A stretch of DNA of 64,000 nt from Myxococcales bacterium (GTDB taxonomy: Bacteria > Myxococcota_A > UBA9160 > UBA4427), in assembly GCA_012960035.1 (NCBI GenBank), contig DUBZ01000041.1, positions 43,754 to 107,753 of the forward strand, read 5' to 3'. A model generated the notes under the pieces. The model searched no databases, was not told where the DNA came from, and worked only from the letters and a program-made list of their open reading frames with translations. The translations under genes were made by a program, and so were the position numbers. Shown piece after piece: positions 1 to 9,275 of the stretch. Each line of letters starts with the position of its first letter. Position 1 is the first letter of the stretch.

Positions 1-73
1 TCTATCAAAAAAGTTTCGATCTGGATCGCAAAATAAAAACACTGCCCACCGCCCACTCCCGGCGCGGCCGCGA

Positions 74-84
74 GGGGGGGGGGG
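74..84. repeat. Homopolymer (G)11 directly upstream of the AsmA-like start codon
   Basis: cga ggggggggggg cgaaATG read directly. Confidence 0.9.
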
Positions 85-88
85 CGAA

Positions 89-1981
89 ATGCGGAAATGG
101 GTCGGTGCGATCGCTGTCGTCGCGGTCATTTTGGCTGTGGTGGTCGCGGTTGCGATGAGCAATCTCGATTCGTGGCTCAACGACAACAAAGCGTGGATCG
201 TGGAACAGATCGAAGCCGCGGTCGAACGCCCGGTTGATTTTGATTCTGTCGGTGTTTCGTTCAGCCGTGGGCTCGCAGTTACCGTTGGGGGCTTTCGCAT
301 CGGTGAGGACGAGGCCTTCGGCGATGGCGACTTTCTTAACGTTGGGGCCGCCGAGCTTCGCGTCGCGTTATGGCCCGCGCTTTTCGGCGACATCGTGGTC
401 AACAAGATCTCATTTCGCGATGTGTCGCTTGTCGTGATTCAGACGGAGGGCGGGCTCAGCACCGACAGCGTCGGTGGCACCTCAGAACCCACAGACGAAC
501 CCGTTGCAACCCGCGAGCCGGACACGGGCTTGAACGAACAACCCGAATCGAGTCCGGTCAACAGCTTCAACGTTGCGCTTGCAGAGATTCGTTCCGGTCG
601 GCTGCAGTTCATTGACCGTTCCGTGAGTCCGCCCGCGGAAGTCGTCGTCGAGCAACTCGAGTTCGAGACCCGAAATTTTGGGCTCACCAAGCCGCTCGAT
701 TTTCAGTTCAGTGGCGAATGGCTGGGCGAAGAAGATGCCAACGTTCGTATCGTCGGGAGCGTTGGGCCCTTCGCGGCAACGCCCAGAGACCAGACACCGG
801 TAGATCTGACGTTCTCCCTGAACCCGATCGTTGTCGAACAGCTGCGCAGTCTGCCCGGAATGGCCGATGCGATCGATCCGAATTTCCCCCTCGACGGCAC
901 CATGAAAGTCAGCGGCACGCTAAGTGGAAGCGTCGAGAATCCGCAAGTCGCGCTTTCATTCGACGGAACCGACGCACTCGTGACTTACGCCGAAGACGGA
1001 CGAAAAGATCGTGGGGTTCCGCTCGGTCTCGACTTTGACGTTGCGATGAAGGGCCAAGACATTGAAATCAGTTCCGCTGAATTCAGACTCGAAGGGGTGA
1101 AGCTTCGCGCAAGCGGCACGGTGCAAAACGTGGACGACCCGTTCGTTGATCTCCTGGTCGAAGTGTTTGGCGGCCAGGTCGAAATCGACGGCGGCTGGAA
1201 TCAGGACGGTGTGCTCGACCTAACGGCGAATATCGACGGTCTTGAACTCGGAGAGATGGCATCCGCGCTTGCGCAAGAAGCCGCGATGGTGCTCGACGGT
1301 CAACTCAGCATGGCCCTCACGGTGACCGGCAACGGCACCACCTGGGAAGAGATCAAGCCCGGCCTCGAAGGGCTCGGGACCGCCAAAATTGAAGGCGGGG
1401 TTCTGCACGACATCAATCTGGTGGAAGAGGTACTTGGCGGACTGACGGGTATCCCCGGCCTCTCAGGACAGCTCTCGTCGAAATTGGCTGACAAGTATCC
1501 GACGCTCTTCAGCACTGGAGACACGCACTTCAAATCAATGCAGGGCAAAGTCGAAGTGCGGGAAGGGCGTGTTCAAATCCTCGGCGTTGAGTTCGATGCG
1601 AAGGACTTTGGAATGAACGGATGGGGGAGCGTGTCCCTCGACGGTGAGTTTGACTTGAATACACGGCTGGTGTTTGCCGAGCGGCTTTCAGAAGACTTGA
1701 TCGACGAGGCAAAGCTCTTGAGCTACTTGCGTGGTGAGACGGGGCTCGTCGAGTTGCCGATCGCCATTACCGGCGCGTTCCCCGAGATCAGCGCCCGACC
1801 CGACACGGGTGCCATCGCGAAGAAGCTCGGCGGTGGTGCCACGAGGGACAGGGTCAAGAGGTCCTTGAGCAAGTTCGTGAAAAAGATTAAGAAGAAGAAA
1901 AAGAAAAAGAAAAAGAAGAAGAGCGGCATCCCCGCCAGTGCCGACGACGGTCGGGACCTACTTGAGAACCTGCTCCGATAG
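89..1981 (+). CDS. AsmA-like protein (single N-terminal TM, large periplasmic domain, poly-lysine tail)
   Basis: 630-aa ORF; N-terminal TM helix; repetitive AsmA-type beta-rich sequence ('LEGVKLRASGTVQNVDDPFVDLLVEVFGGQVEIDGGW', 'GLEGLGTAKIEGGVLHDINL'); C-terminal KKIKKKKKKKKKKKK run. Confidence 0.8.
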   Translation: MRKWVGAIAVVAVILAVVVAVAMSNLDSWLNDNKAWIVEQIEAAVERPVDFDSVGVSFSRGLAVTVGGFRIGEDEAFGDGDFLNVGAAELRVALWPALFGDIVVNKISFRDVSLVVIQTEGGLSTDSVGGTSEPTDEPVATREPDTGLNEQPESSPVNSFNVALAEIRSGRLQFIDRSVSPPAEVVVEQLEFETRNFGLTKPLDFQFSGEWLGEEDANVRIVGSVGPFAATPRDQTPVDLTFSLNPIVVEQLRSLPGMADAIDPNFPLDGTMKVSGTLSGSVENPQVALSFDGTDALVTYAEDGRKDRGVPLGLDFDVAMKGQDIEISSAEFRLEGVKLRASGTVQNVDDPFVDLLVEVFGGQVEIDGGWNQDGVLDLTANIDGLELGEMASALAQEAAMVLDGQLSMALTVTGNGTTWEEIKPGLEGLGTAKIEGGVLHDINLVEEVLGGLTGIPGLSGQLSSKLADKYPTLFSTGDTHFKSMQGKVEVREGRVQILGVEFDAKDFGMNGWGSVSLDGEFDLNTRLVFAERLSEDLIDEAKLLSYLRGETGLVELPIAITGAFPEISARPDTGAIAKKLGGGATRDRVKRSLSKFVKKIKKKKKKKKKKKSGIPASADDGRDLLENLLR

Positions 1982-2189
1982 ACATCGTGAAGTTGTGCGA
2001 TTCGATTTCTTCGGTCGAAAAGCCGCGAAGAAGATGCGCGTGAACTCGCGCACGGAATCTGCGGTGGGCGAAGAGAGGCGGGTGGGAATTTCCGCTTCCA
2101 GTTGGGCGAACAGACTTGCGCGGTTTTCGCAGTGGATGAGGGTCATCGGGTCTCTGGGAACCGGCGCTGCTGACTCATAATTCAGATGA

Positions 2190-2600
2190 CCGGAGCGGGG
2201 GGTTGAGCCCCGCGAATCAGTCCCGCTCCGCTGGCGCCGGGGCAGGTGCAAACGAGATAGACCTGGCCTTGGAACCTCGATGTTCGGCTCGCCGCGCACC
2301 GGCTGAGGGGGCGCGAGGCGACGATGATCTGCACGTGATTTGCCATTCGGACGCACCCTGAAGTTGAGGTCCCGATGGGTCTTCTCGCCGCAGGTGATTC
2401 GCGCCGGTATCGAATGGATCGGCGGCTGGCAACGTCGCAGGTGAAAGCTGGGAACCCCAAAGGAATCGGGCGCAGAATGACGAAGTAGCTGGAGCGACTG
2501 TTGATGAACCAAGTGACGAGGCACGTCGTCACAATGAGGAAGGCGTTCGCGCTGGACGCGCAAGAACCGGAAATGTACGCTTGGCCACGAATGTTGATAT
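2190..2600 (-). pseudogene. Possible decayed IS200/REP-type (Y1) transposase-like remnant
   Basis: Minus-strand translation contains 'VTWFINSRSSYFVILRP' and 'CVRMANHVQIIVAS', resembling the WF-[IV]-[TN]-R and MpNHvHll motifs of Y1 transposases; no intact gene. Confidence 0.22.
2192..2229. other. Two mutually exclusive inverted repeats (possible alternative RNA hairpins)
   Basis: GGAGCGGG (2192-2199) / CCCGCTCC (2222-2229), and the competing GCGGGG (2195-2200) / CCCCGC (2208-2213). Confidence 0.45.
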
Positions 2601-2649
2601 TGCGAGTAGAAGAAGCAATAGAAACAAAAGAAGAAGAGGAAAATTTTTG

Positions 2650-3090
2650 ATGTCCGCAACGATTCAGTCTCAGAACAAGATTCAACGAGCAACCAGAACG
2701 TCCCGGCGCGGGCTTTTGCGCGCCGCCGTCGCAATGACCTGCATGATGGGCCTAGTGCTTGCGGGCTTCGCGGGGAGTGCCTCGGCCAAAGGCAAGTACA
2801 ATGGCAAGAAGCGGGGCGTGTACTTGCTCGGACAGGCGAAGGCGGATTCTCAGGTTGGAGAAAAGCCCGACGGGTACCTCGGTCTCATCGATGAGAAGGC
2901 GTCCGAAATGATCAAGAAAATGGTCATCGATACGAACGAGCGCCGCAAAGCACGCTACGAAGACGTGGCGCTCAGGCGCGGCTCGTCTCTTGAAAGCGTG
3001 CTCGAGATGGCGGGCGAGAAACTCGCTGCGATGGCGAAGACGGGCGATATGTTGCTCGATGCCAATGGAATCTGGACAAAGAAGAAGTAA
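2650..3090 (+). CDS. YdbL/DUF1318 family protein with signal peptide
   Basis: Signal peptide '..AGFAGSASA', then 'VGEKPDGYLGLIDEKASEMIKKMVIDTNERRKARYEDVALRRGSSLESVLEMAGEKLAAMAKTGDMLLDANGIWTKK', the DUF1318 pattern. Confidence 0.82.
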   Translation: MSATIQSQNKIQRATRTSRRGLLRAAVAMTCMMGLVLAGFAGSASAKGKYNGKKRGVYLLGQAKADSQVGEKPDGYLGLIDEKASEMIKKMVIDTNERRKARYEDVALRRGSSLESVLEMAGEKLAAMAKTGDMLLDANGIWTKKK

Positions 3091-3239
3091 CCGCATCTCC
3101 GTACCGACCGGAACGGAAACCAAGAGCGAAGGTCGACTAGCCCACACAAATTGGAATCAGCCGAACAAGTGGTCGAATGTGGACATGCTCGACTGATGTT
3201 CGCTTTCATCGGTCGTGAATTCCGATAGACTTAGCTCCC

Positions 3240-4415
3240 ATGCGAATCGCCTATACCGATCAACAAATCGAACTTCGTGACGAACTGCGCGAGTATTTCG
3301 CCAAACTGATTACGCCGGAAGTTCGCTCGGAACTCGGCGCGATGGAAGGCGGCAAACTCTACCGCGACATCATCAAACAGATGGGTGGAGACAACTGGCT
3401 TGGCGTCGGTTGGCCCGAAGAGTTTGGTGGGCTGGGCAAGACGTGGGTTGAACAGCAGATCTGGTTCGACGAAGCCATGCGCGCCGGGGCACCGATCCCG
3501 TTCGTCACGATCAACACCGTGGGCCCGGCACTAATGGAGCTGGGCACCGAAGAGCAGAAGAAGCGCTTCTTGCCAGGCATTATGAGTGGAGACCTTCACT
3601 TCGCCATTGGCTACACCGAGCCAGACGCCGGGACCGATCTTGCGACCCTGACCACGACGGCGGTCCAGGACGGCAGCGATTTCATCGTAAACGGCACCAA
3701 GAGTTTCACCAGCGGCGCCGACGATGCGGACTACATCTGGCTCGCTTGCCGGACCGACTCCGAAGTGCCAAAGCACAAGGGCATTTCGATCCTCATCGTC
3801 GATACGAAGGCCGAAGGTTTTACATCGAGTCCGATTCACATCATCAACGGGGGTCATACCTATATGACCTACTACGAAAACGTTCGCGTGCCTGCAGAAA
3901 TGGTCGTGGGCGAAGTGAACCTCGGGTGGAAGCTCATCACATTGCAGTTGAACCATGAGCGGGTCGGACTCGCGGCTTTTTCCAATGCCGCCATTCGTCT
4001 GCTGCACGAAACGATCGACTGGGCTCGGGACACCAAAGACGAAACCGGAGAACGCGTCGCAGACAAGCCCTGGGTGCAGATGGCCCTTGCCGAAGCGTAT
4101 TCGTTGCTCGAAGCCATGAAGGTGACCAACTGGAATACTGCGGCTGGCTTGGAAACGGGTGACCTCGACCCCGCGCACGCGTCGGCGGCAAAGGTCTTGG
4201 CCACCGAATCGGTGATCGACGTGTTTCGTTTGCTAATCGAAGTGCTTGGCAGTTCGGGCACTCTGAAAGAGGGCTCCCCCGGAGCGGCACTTCACGGTCA
4301 CCTCGAACATGAGGTGCGCCTTGCGACCGTCAATACATTTGGCGGTGGTGTCAACGAAGTGCAGCGCGAACTTGTCGCGATGCTTGGTCTGCGGATGCCC
4401 AGAGCGCCGCGCTAA
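3240..4415 (+). CDS. Acyl-CoA dehydrogenase family protein
   Basis: 391 aa; 'FAIGYTEPDAGTDLATLTTTAVQDG', 'NTFGGGVNEVQRELVAMLGLRMPR'. Confidence 0.93.
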   Translation: MRIAYTDQQIELRDELREYFAKLITPEVRSELGAMEGGKLYRDIIKQMGGDNWLGVGWPEEFGGLGKTWVEQQIWFDEAMRAGAPIPFVTINTVGPALMELGTEEQKKRFLPGIMSGDLHFAIGYTEPDAGTDLATLTTTAVQDGSDFIVNGTKSFTSGADDADYIWLACRTDSEVPKHKGISILIVDTKAEGFTSSPIHIINGGHTYMTYYENVRVPAEMVVGEVNLGWKLITLQLNHERVGLAAFSNAAIRLLHETIDWARDTKDETGERVADKPWVQMALAEAYSLLEAMKVTNWNTAAGLETGDLDPAHASAAKVLATESVIDVFRLLIEVLGSSGTLKEGSPGAALHGHLEHEVRLATVNTFGGGVNEVQRELVAMLGLRMPRAPR

Positions 4416-4516
4416 CCGAGCCGTTTTTTGAGTCGGGCGCACAAGTCCGCTTCTTAATGAATTTAGATGTCGTGACGCCGTCAGCTACCGCTATCGCGTA
4501 CACGACAGGAGTTGAA

Positions 4517-5653
4517 ATGGATTTTGCATTCACCGAAGACCAGGAGGCGGTCCGCGATCTGGCCGGTCAGATTTTCACCGACGCTTGCAATCACGAACGT
4601 TCGCGTGAGCTCGAAGACGCCGGCGCGTGGATGGACGACAAGCTTTGGAGCGAACTCGCCACCTCAAACCTGACAGCGGTCACCGTGCCTGAGAGTTGCG
4701 GTGGCAGCGGCCTCGGTCTTACCGAGTGCGCGCTCATGCTGGTGGAAGCCGGGCGCCACTGTGTCCCTGCGCCACTGTTCGAGACCTTGGTCCTGGGTGG
4801 CTTGCCGATTGCGAAGTTTGGCAATCCGGAACAACAAAAACGCTGGCTCGGCCCCGTCGTCGATTCCGGCGCGGTACTCACCGCTGCGTTGTCGGAACAC
4901 GGGAGCAGTGACCCTTCGCGCCCCAAGCTTAAGGCAACGCGAGACGGCGATGGTTGGCGACTCGACGGAGAGAAGTTTTCGGTACCTGCCGTGGGCAAAG
5001 CCAGTTGCATCTTGGTTCCTGCGTCGATAGAAGGTGGCAAGGTCGGCGTGTTTCTCGTGGCCGGCGATGCAGCCGGACTTGAAATCGCAGAACAGCGCTC
5101 GATCAATTGGCAGTTGCAGGGGCTGGTCAAGTTCAACGGCGTGACGGTGTCCGACGCTGACATACTTGGCGATCCCGACACCGGCGCTGACATCGTCAAC
5201 TGGATCGTCGATCATGCGCGCCTCGGGCAAGCCGCGCTTTTGCTTGGCGTTGGCGAAGAAGCATTGAAGCGCACGGCGATGTACCTGTCGGAGCGAAAGC
5301 AGTTCGGTCGACAGATCGGAAGTTTCCAGGCCGTACAGATGCGCTGTGCCGACGCGTACATCGATCTCATGGGCATGCGATCTACGTTGTGGCAGGCAGT
5401 TTGGCGTGTTGATACTGGCATTCGTTCCGGGGCGGAAGTTCGCGCAGCCAAATGGTGGGCTTCTCGGGCCGGCGACCGGGTCGTACACAGCGCACAGCAC
5501 TTGCACGGGGGGATCGGGTCCGACATTGACTATCCGATCCATCGCTACTTTCTCTGGGCGCAGTATCTGAAGTCACAGCTCGGCGGTCCGAGCCAATTGC
5601 TCGCGGAGTTGGGTGCATTGCTCGTGAGCGACGATCAACGTCCGAGCCTCTAA
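4517..5653 (+). CDS. Acyl-CoA dehydrogenase family protein (second subunit-like)
   Basis: MDFAFTEDQEAVRDLAGQIF...; 'YLSERKQFGRQIGSFQAVQMRCADAYIDL', 'HLHGGIGSDIDYPIHRYF'; ATG at 4517 in the 4457 ORF. Confidence 0.92.
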   Translation: MDFAFTEDQEAVRDLAGQIFTDACNHERSRELEDAGAWMDDKLWSELATSNLTAVTVPESCGGSGLGLTECALMLVEAGRHCVPAPLFETLVLGGLPIAKFGNPEQQKRWLGPVVDSGAVLTAALSEHGSSDPSRPKLKATRDGDGWRLDGEKFSVPAVGKASCILVPASIEGGKVGVFLVAGDAAGLEIAEQRSINWQLQGLVKFNGVTVSDADILGDPDTGADIVNWIVDHARLGQAALLLGVGEEALKRTAMYLSERKQFGRQIGSFQAVQMRCADAYIDLMGMRSTLWQAVWRVDTGIRSGAEVRAAKWWASRAGDRVVHSAQHLHGGIGSDIDYPIHRYFLWAQYLKSQLGGPSQLLAELGALLVSDDQRPSL

Positions 5654-5684
5654 AAAAGCCACGGCCGCCCAAGTTCCGAGCCAC

Positions 5685-7271
5685 CTATTCTACGTAGCCT
5701 AGAGCGCGTAGTGCCTCGATCTGATCTGGAGTCCGGCCCGGTGCGACTTTGGGACCCTCGAAGCGTTCGCCCTTCAATCCGCTCGTCGGTAGACCGACTG
5801 GGTCGGGGTCGGCTTCAAACCAACCGAGCAACGTGTTGGCTTTGCCACCGAGTCTCCATTCGATTGGATTGACTTCGCCTGGGTCAGCAACGAGGTCGAA
5901 GCTTCCGCTGGCAACGACATCACCTGCCCGGTCGACACTGGTGAACCATTTGTGTTGACCGCTGACGAGCGCCCGGTGCTGTCGGTAGACCCACTTCCCC
6001 ACACCCGCTTGATTAAACCCGCCCGCTTCGAGAGAAATGGAGTCCGTATCCGATCGCGATGCTACGGGCTTTCCGTCGAACGACTTTGAGCGAGGAGCGA
6101 GGGGATAATCGATCATGCCGAGTAGCGTGGGAGCAACATCAGCTAGAGACACGGGCCGGTCGACGATGGCACGGTTCCCGCCCGGAACGCGGACCAAGAG
6201 CGGTACCCGCATGACCGAGTTCCAGACTTGGTGCCCATGGTTGAAGTACACCTCGTGTTCAATCATGGTTTCGCCGTGGTCCGCGGTCAGCACGACGATC
6301 GCGGTCGCGCCGTAACCCAGAGCGTCATAGGCCGCGAGGAAGCGTCCGATTTCTCCGTCCGCATAGGCGATTTCTTCGTCGTAACGATCGATGTACGTCT
6401 TGCCGTCAGTGACCCCTGGCTTGCGCTGGTATGCGATCACACGTCTGAGGTCGATCGGTTGCGGCGTGTCGTGGTCAAAGGTCGCGGTCTTGGCGTCGAT
6501 CGGTCGTTCATAAGGGCCATGGGGGTCGATGTAGTGCAACCAAAGAAAGTGGGGACGCTCGCTGTCAGTTCGTTCGTTTAACCAGGCGAGGCCCGCATCG
6601 GTCGTGCGCGATGCTCGGCGTTCGTAGACTTTGAGATTCTCTTCGCGTTCGTCGACAAAGTCGTCGTACATGTCGAAGCGCGTGCCTAGCCCCGTGGCTT
6701 CATTGGTAAGGACAACGTTGGAAACGACGGCTGCGGTTTCGTAACCCGCCGCACCCAGGAAGTCTGGAAGCACCGGAACGGCGGCCGGGATCCGTTGGTA
6801 GAACTGGCGCACGCGATGCCGGCTCGGGTACAGACCCGACAATAGGCTCATGACGCTGGGTGGGGTGTTCGCCTCGGCGGAATAGGCGTTGTTGTATACG
6901 GTGGCGTCCGCGAAGTATGCGTCGATCGCCGGGCTGGTGGGGCGTTCGTAGCCGTAGATCGAAAGGTGATCGGCCCGCAGCGTATCGACGCTGACCAATA
7001 AAATATTCGGGGTCTTCGCGAGCTCTACGCTTGGCTGTGGCTCGGGGCGAGAAGCTTCGATTGGAGCGGGAGGCGTTTCTGATGGTTCGGCGTCCGTGTG
7101 CGCTGCAGTAGCCGACGTGCCTGCGGCCGGGGGCGCAGGCGCATTCGTGTTGCCGTCGCAGGCGGCGGCAAGCAAGAACAGGAAGATTGCGAGTGCGCTG
7201 CGTGCGAAAGCGAAACTCGTCGTCGATGTGAATTGGTTCTGCATACGCGGGGCGCTTATCATAGCCTCCAT
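5685..7271 (-). CDS. Sulfatase-like (alkaline phosphatase superfamily) lipoprotein
   Basis: 'NILLVSVDTLRADHLSIYGYERPTSP', 'VVLTADHGETMIEH'; lipobox-like 'LLAAAC'; alternative start at 7244. Confidence 0.88.
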   Translation of the reverse strand: MEAMISAPRMQNQFTSTTSFAFARSALAIFLFLLAAACDGNTNAPAPPAAGTSATAAHTDAEPSETPPAPIEASRPEPQPSVELAKTPNILLVSVDTLRADHLSIYGYERPTSPAIDAYFADATVYNNAYSAEANTPPSVMSLLSGLYPSRHRVRQFYQRIPAAVPVLPDFLGAAGYETAAVVSNVVLTNEATGLGTRFDMYDDFVDEREENLKVYERRASRTTDAGLAWLNERTDSERPHFLWLHYIDPHGPYERPIDAKTATFDHDTPQPIDLRRVIAYQRKPGVTDGKTYIDRYDEEIAYADGEIGRFLAAYDALGYGATAIVVLTADHGETMIEHEVYFNHGHQVWNSVMRVPLLVRVPGGNRAIVDRPVSLADVAPTLLGMIDYPLAPRSKSFDGKPVASRSDTDSISLEAGGFNQAGVGKWVYRQHRALVSGQHKWFTSVDRAGDVVASGSFDLVADPGEVNPIEWRLGGKANTLLGWFEADPDPVGLPTSGLKGERFEGPKVAPGRTPDQIEALRALGYVE

Positions 7272-7322
7272 CCGGACATCTCGATTGCGTTCGAGTGTAT
7301 TGCGCGGACGCCCAAGGAGTTC

Positions 7323-9179
7323 ATGGTCAATCTAGCCCGCAAACCCATGTCATTGCTCGCGCCCACGCTGCTCGTGGTCTTTGCTTGGGCATTCGTCTTT
7401 TCGGTTGGCGGCGCGTCGAGTCGCGTCATGCAGAGTTACCACGGGCTGCATCACAGCGCCTATGTCTACCAGATTGCGAACGGGCTGACGCCACCCACCA
7501 ATCCGTCGAGCCTCGAGATGCCGGCGAATTTTTATTGGCTCTGGCACGCGGCGCTTGCCTCCTGCATGGCGACCTTCGATGCGACGCCGTTTGAAATGAG
7601 TTTGGTGAGCAATGCCATCGGGCTCTCGGGGTTTTTGTGCGCCATGTGGTGGTTGCTTGGGGCGGTCATCAAGCGGCCGGGGTTGCGCCTCGCCGCCTGT
7701 GGTTTGCCCTTCTTTATTTTGAATCCGCTCGGCTTGATCCAGTTCGATCTTCGGCTTGCGAGTGTTTGGATCCCCGAAATTTTGAACGGAAGTAACGCGG
7801 TAGAAACCGGGCTCTTCGACCATCTGGTTGCGATCGCGCGCCATCATTCGTCGCTTCAGATGACCGACAACGGCCTGGCGCCGCTTTTTCCGCGCGTCGG
7901 TTTTTTCGAATCTGTGCAGCTCAGTGATCGCCCGGGGCACTTGATCAATAAGTTTTTGAACTTCAACAGCTTTCCACTTGCGCTCGCGCTGTTTGCGTCG
8001 GCGCATGGGCTGCTTCGCGGAGCCGGCAACCCGGTGGCTCGGGGCGTTGCGCTTGGCTTTGTGACCGGGTGCATGGCATTGGTGAGTCCGCTTCCGGTCG
8101 CGGCCTTCGGAATGACCGTCTTCGCGATGTTGCTTGTTTCCGGCGCGAAACTCGCCGGCCCGGCGGGTGGGGAGCCCCGCTTTCCATCGTCAGTGTTGTG
8201 GCCGGCCGCGGGGAGTGCGATTGGCGTCGTGTGCGCGCTCCCATTCATTTTGCCCGTGGCGTCTGCCTATCAAGGTTCCTTCGTGGTGCTCGGTCCTGGA
8301 ACAGGGCTCTTTCGTCATGCCGCCGCCCTCGGTTGGGCGCTGGTCCCGAGCATCATCGTCATGCTCTTTGGCTTCTGGCTGCGCCGCGAGTTGAGTGCCC
8401 ACGCAAAAGTCGATGCCCTGAGCGTTCTGTTTTACGCGTTGGCCGCCCTGTGCCTCGTGACCCCGAGTGAAGATCCGAATGAGTACAAGATTGTCTTGCT
8501 CTGCGCGCTTCCAGCTTCGCTGCTTGCAGTTGAAGTTGGGCGCCTGCTGTGGGCTCGTTATGGAGAAGGACGCGCGCGGGCGGTCGCGCTGCGGCGCACG
8601 TTCACCGCCGCTCTCGTCGTGATGTCGCTGCTGCCAGTTTCAATCATCGCCTTGCTGTATGTCGCTTCGCCCTGGGCCAGCGAAGAGCCGTTTCGATTCG
8701 AAGGCGAAGTGACCTCACTGGGGAATCAAAGTGATCCTAGAAGCCAAGAACTCGACGCGGCTTACACATGGTTGCGGTCTTCGACCCCGACCCGCGCCGC
8801 GGTGTTGGTTGAGCCGGTCGCCAAAGACGTGGATCGCGTTCCGGTGGTCGCCCAGCGTCGCGTTGTCGCGCAGCTGGCCTCGCCATTCACGCACTCGATC
8901 ACGCATCACGCAGCGCTGATCGACGCGGTACAACGCGTGGTGCGTGCCACATCACGCTGTCGTCTCGAGGAAGCCGACCTAGCCCCCTTGCGTGACATTG
9001 GGCTCGCTTGGGATGCAGACCCCTATGTCTTGATCGACCGAAGTGAAGGGGCGTCGGCGTGTCGCCCGCGAACGACGTCGATTCTCGACCTCGAATTCGT
9101 GAACACTTCTGTTGCCGTGTATCGCTTGACCGGGATTGCGCACGGCGTCAGTGGGGAGGGTTCTGCCCCTTCACGATGA
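7323..9179 (+). CDS. Polytopic membrane protein, glycosyltransferase-like, unknown function
   Basis: Multiple predicted TM segments; ATG at 7323 within ORF 7098..9179 (upstream part overlaps the divergent sulfatase). Confidence 0.65.
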   Translation: MVNLARKPMSLLAPTLLVVFAWAFVFSVGGASSRVMQSYHGLHHSAYVYQIANGLTPPTNPSSLEMPANFYWLWHAALASCMATFDATPFEMSLVSNAIGLSGFLCAMWWLLGAVIKRPGLRLAACGLPFFILNPLGLIQFDLRLASVWIPEILNGSNAVETGLFDHLVAIARHHSSLQMTDNGLAPLFPRVGFFESVQLSDRPGHLINKFLNFNSFPLALALFASAHGLLRGAGNPVARGVALGFVTGCMALVSPLPVAAFGMTVFAMLLVSGAKLAGPAGGEPRFPSSVLWPAAGSAIGVVCALPFILPVASAYQGSFVVLGPGTGLFRHAAALGWALVPSIIVMLFGFWLRRELSAHAKVDALSVLFYALAALCLVTPSEDPNEYKIVLLCALPASLLAVEVGRLLWARYGEGRARAVALRRTFTAALVVMSLLPVSIIALLYVASPWASEEPFRFEGEVTSLGNQSDPRSQELDAAYTWLRSSTPTRAAVLVEPVAKDVDRVPVVAQRRVVAQLASPFTHSITHHAALIDAVQRVVRATSRCRLEEADLAPLRDIGLAWDADPYVLIDRSEGASACRPRTTSILDLEFVNTSVAVYRLTGIAHGVSGEGSAPSR

Positions 9180-9275
9180 GATCGGCTTCCAGTTGTTCAG
9201 CGAGGAGTAAGATCCCGGGGTCGGCGCGGTCCGACAACAGATGTCCTTCGCACACGAGCCCCGCGCAGCACGCCA

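Noticed and set aside
1958-2734. 258-aa minus-strand ORF as an intact gene
   Set aside because: It overlaps the ends of two good plus-strand genes and has low-complexity F-rich and R-rich stretches; only short segments resemble a transposase, so it is listed as a possible relic only.
3531-5542. Several 200-290 aa minus-strand ORFs
   Set aside because: Antisense shadows of the two acyl-CoA dehydrogenase genes.
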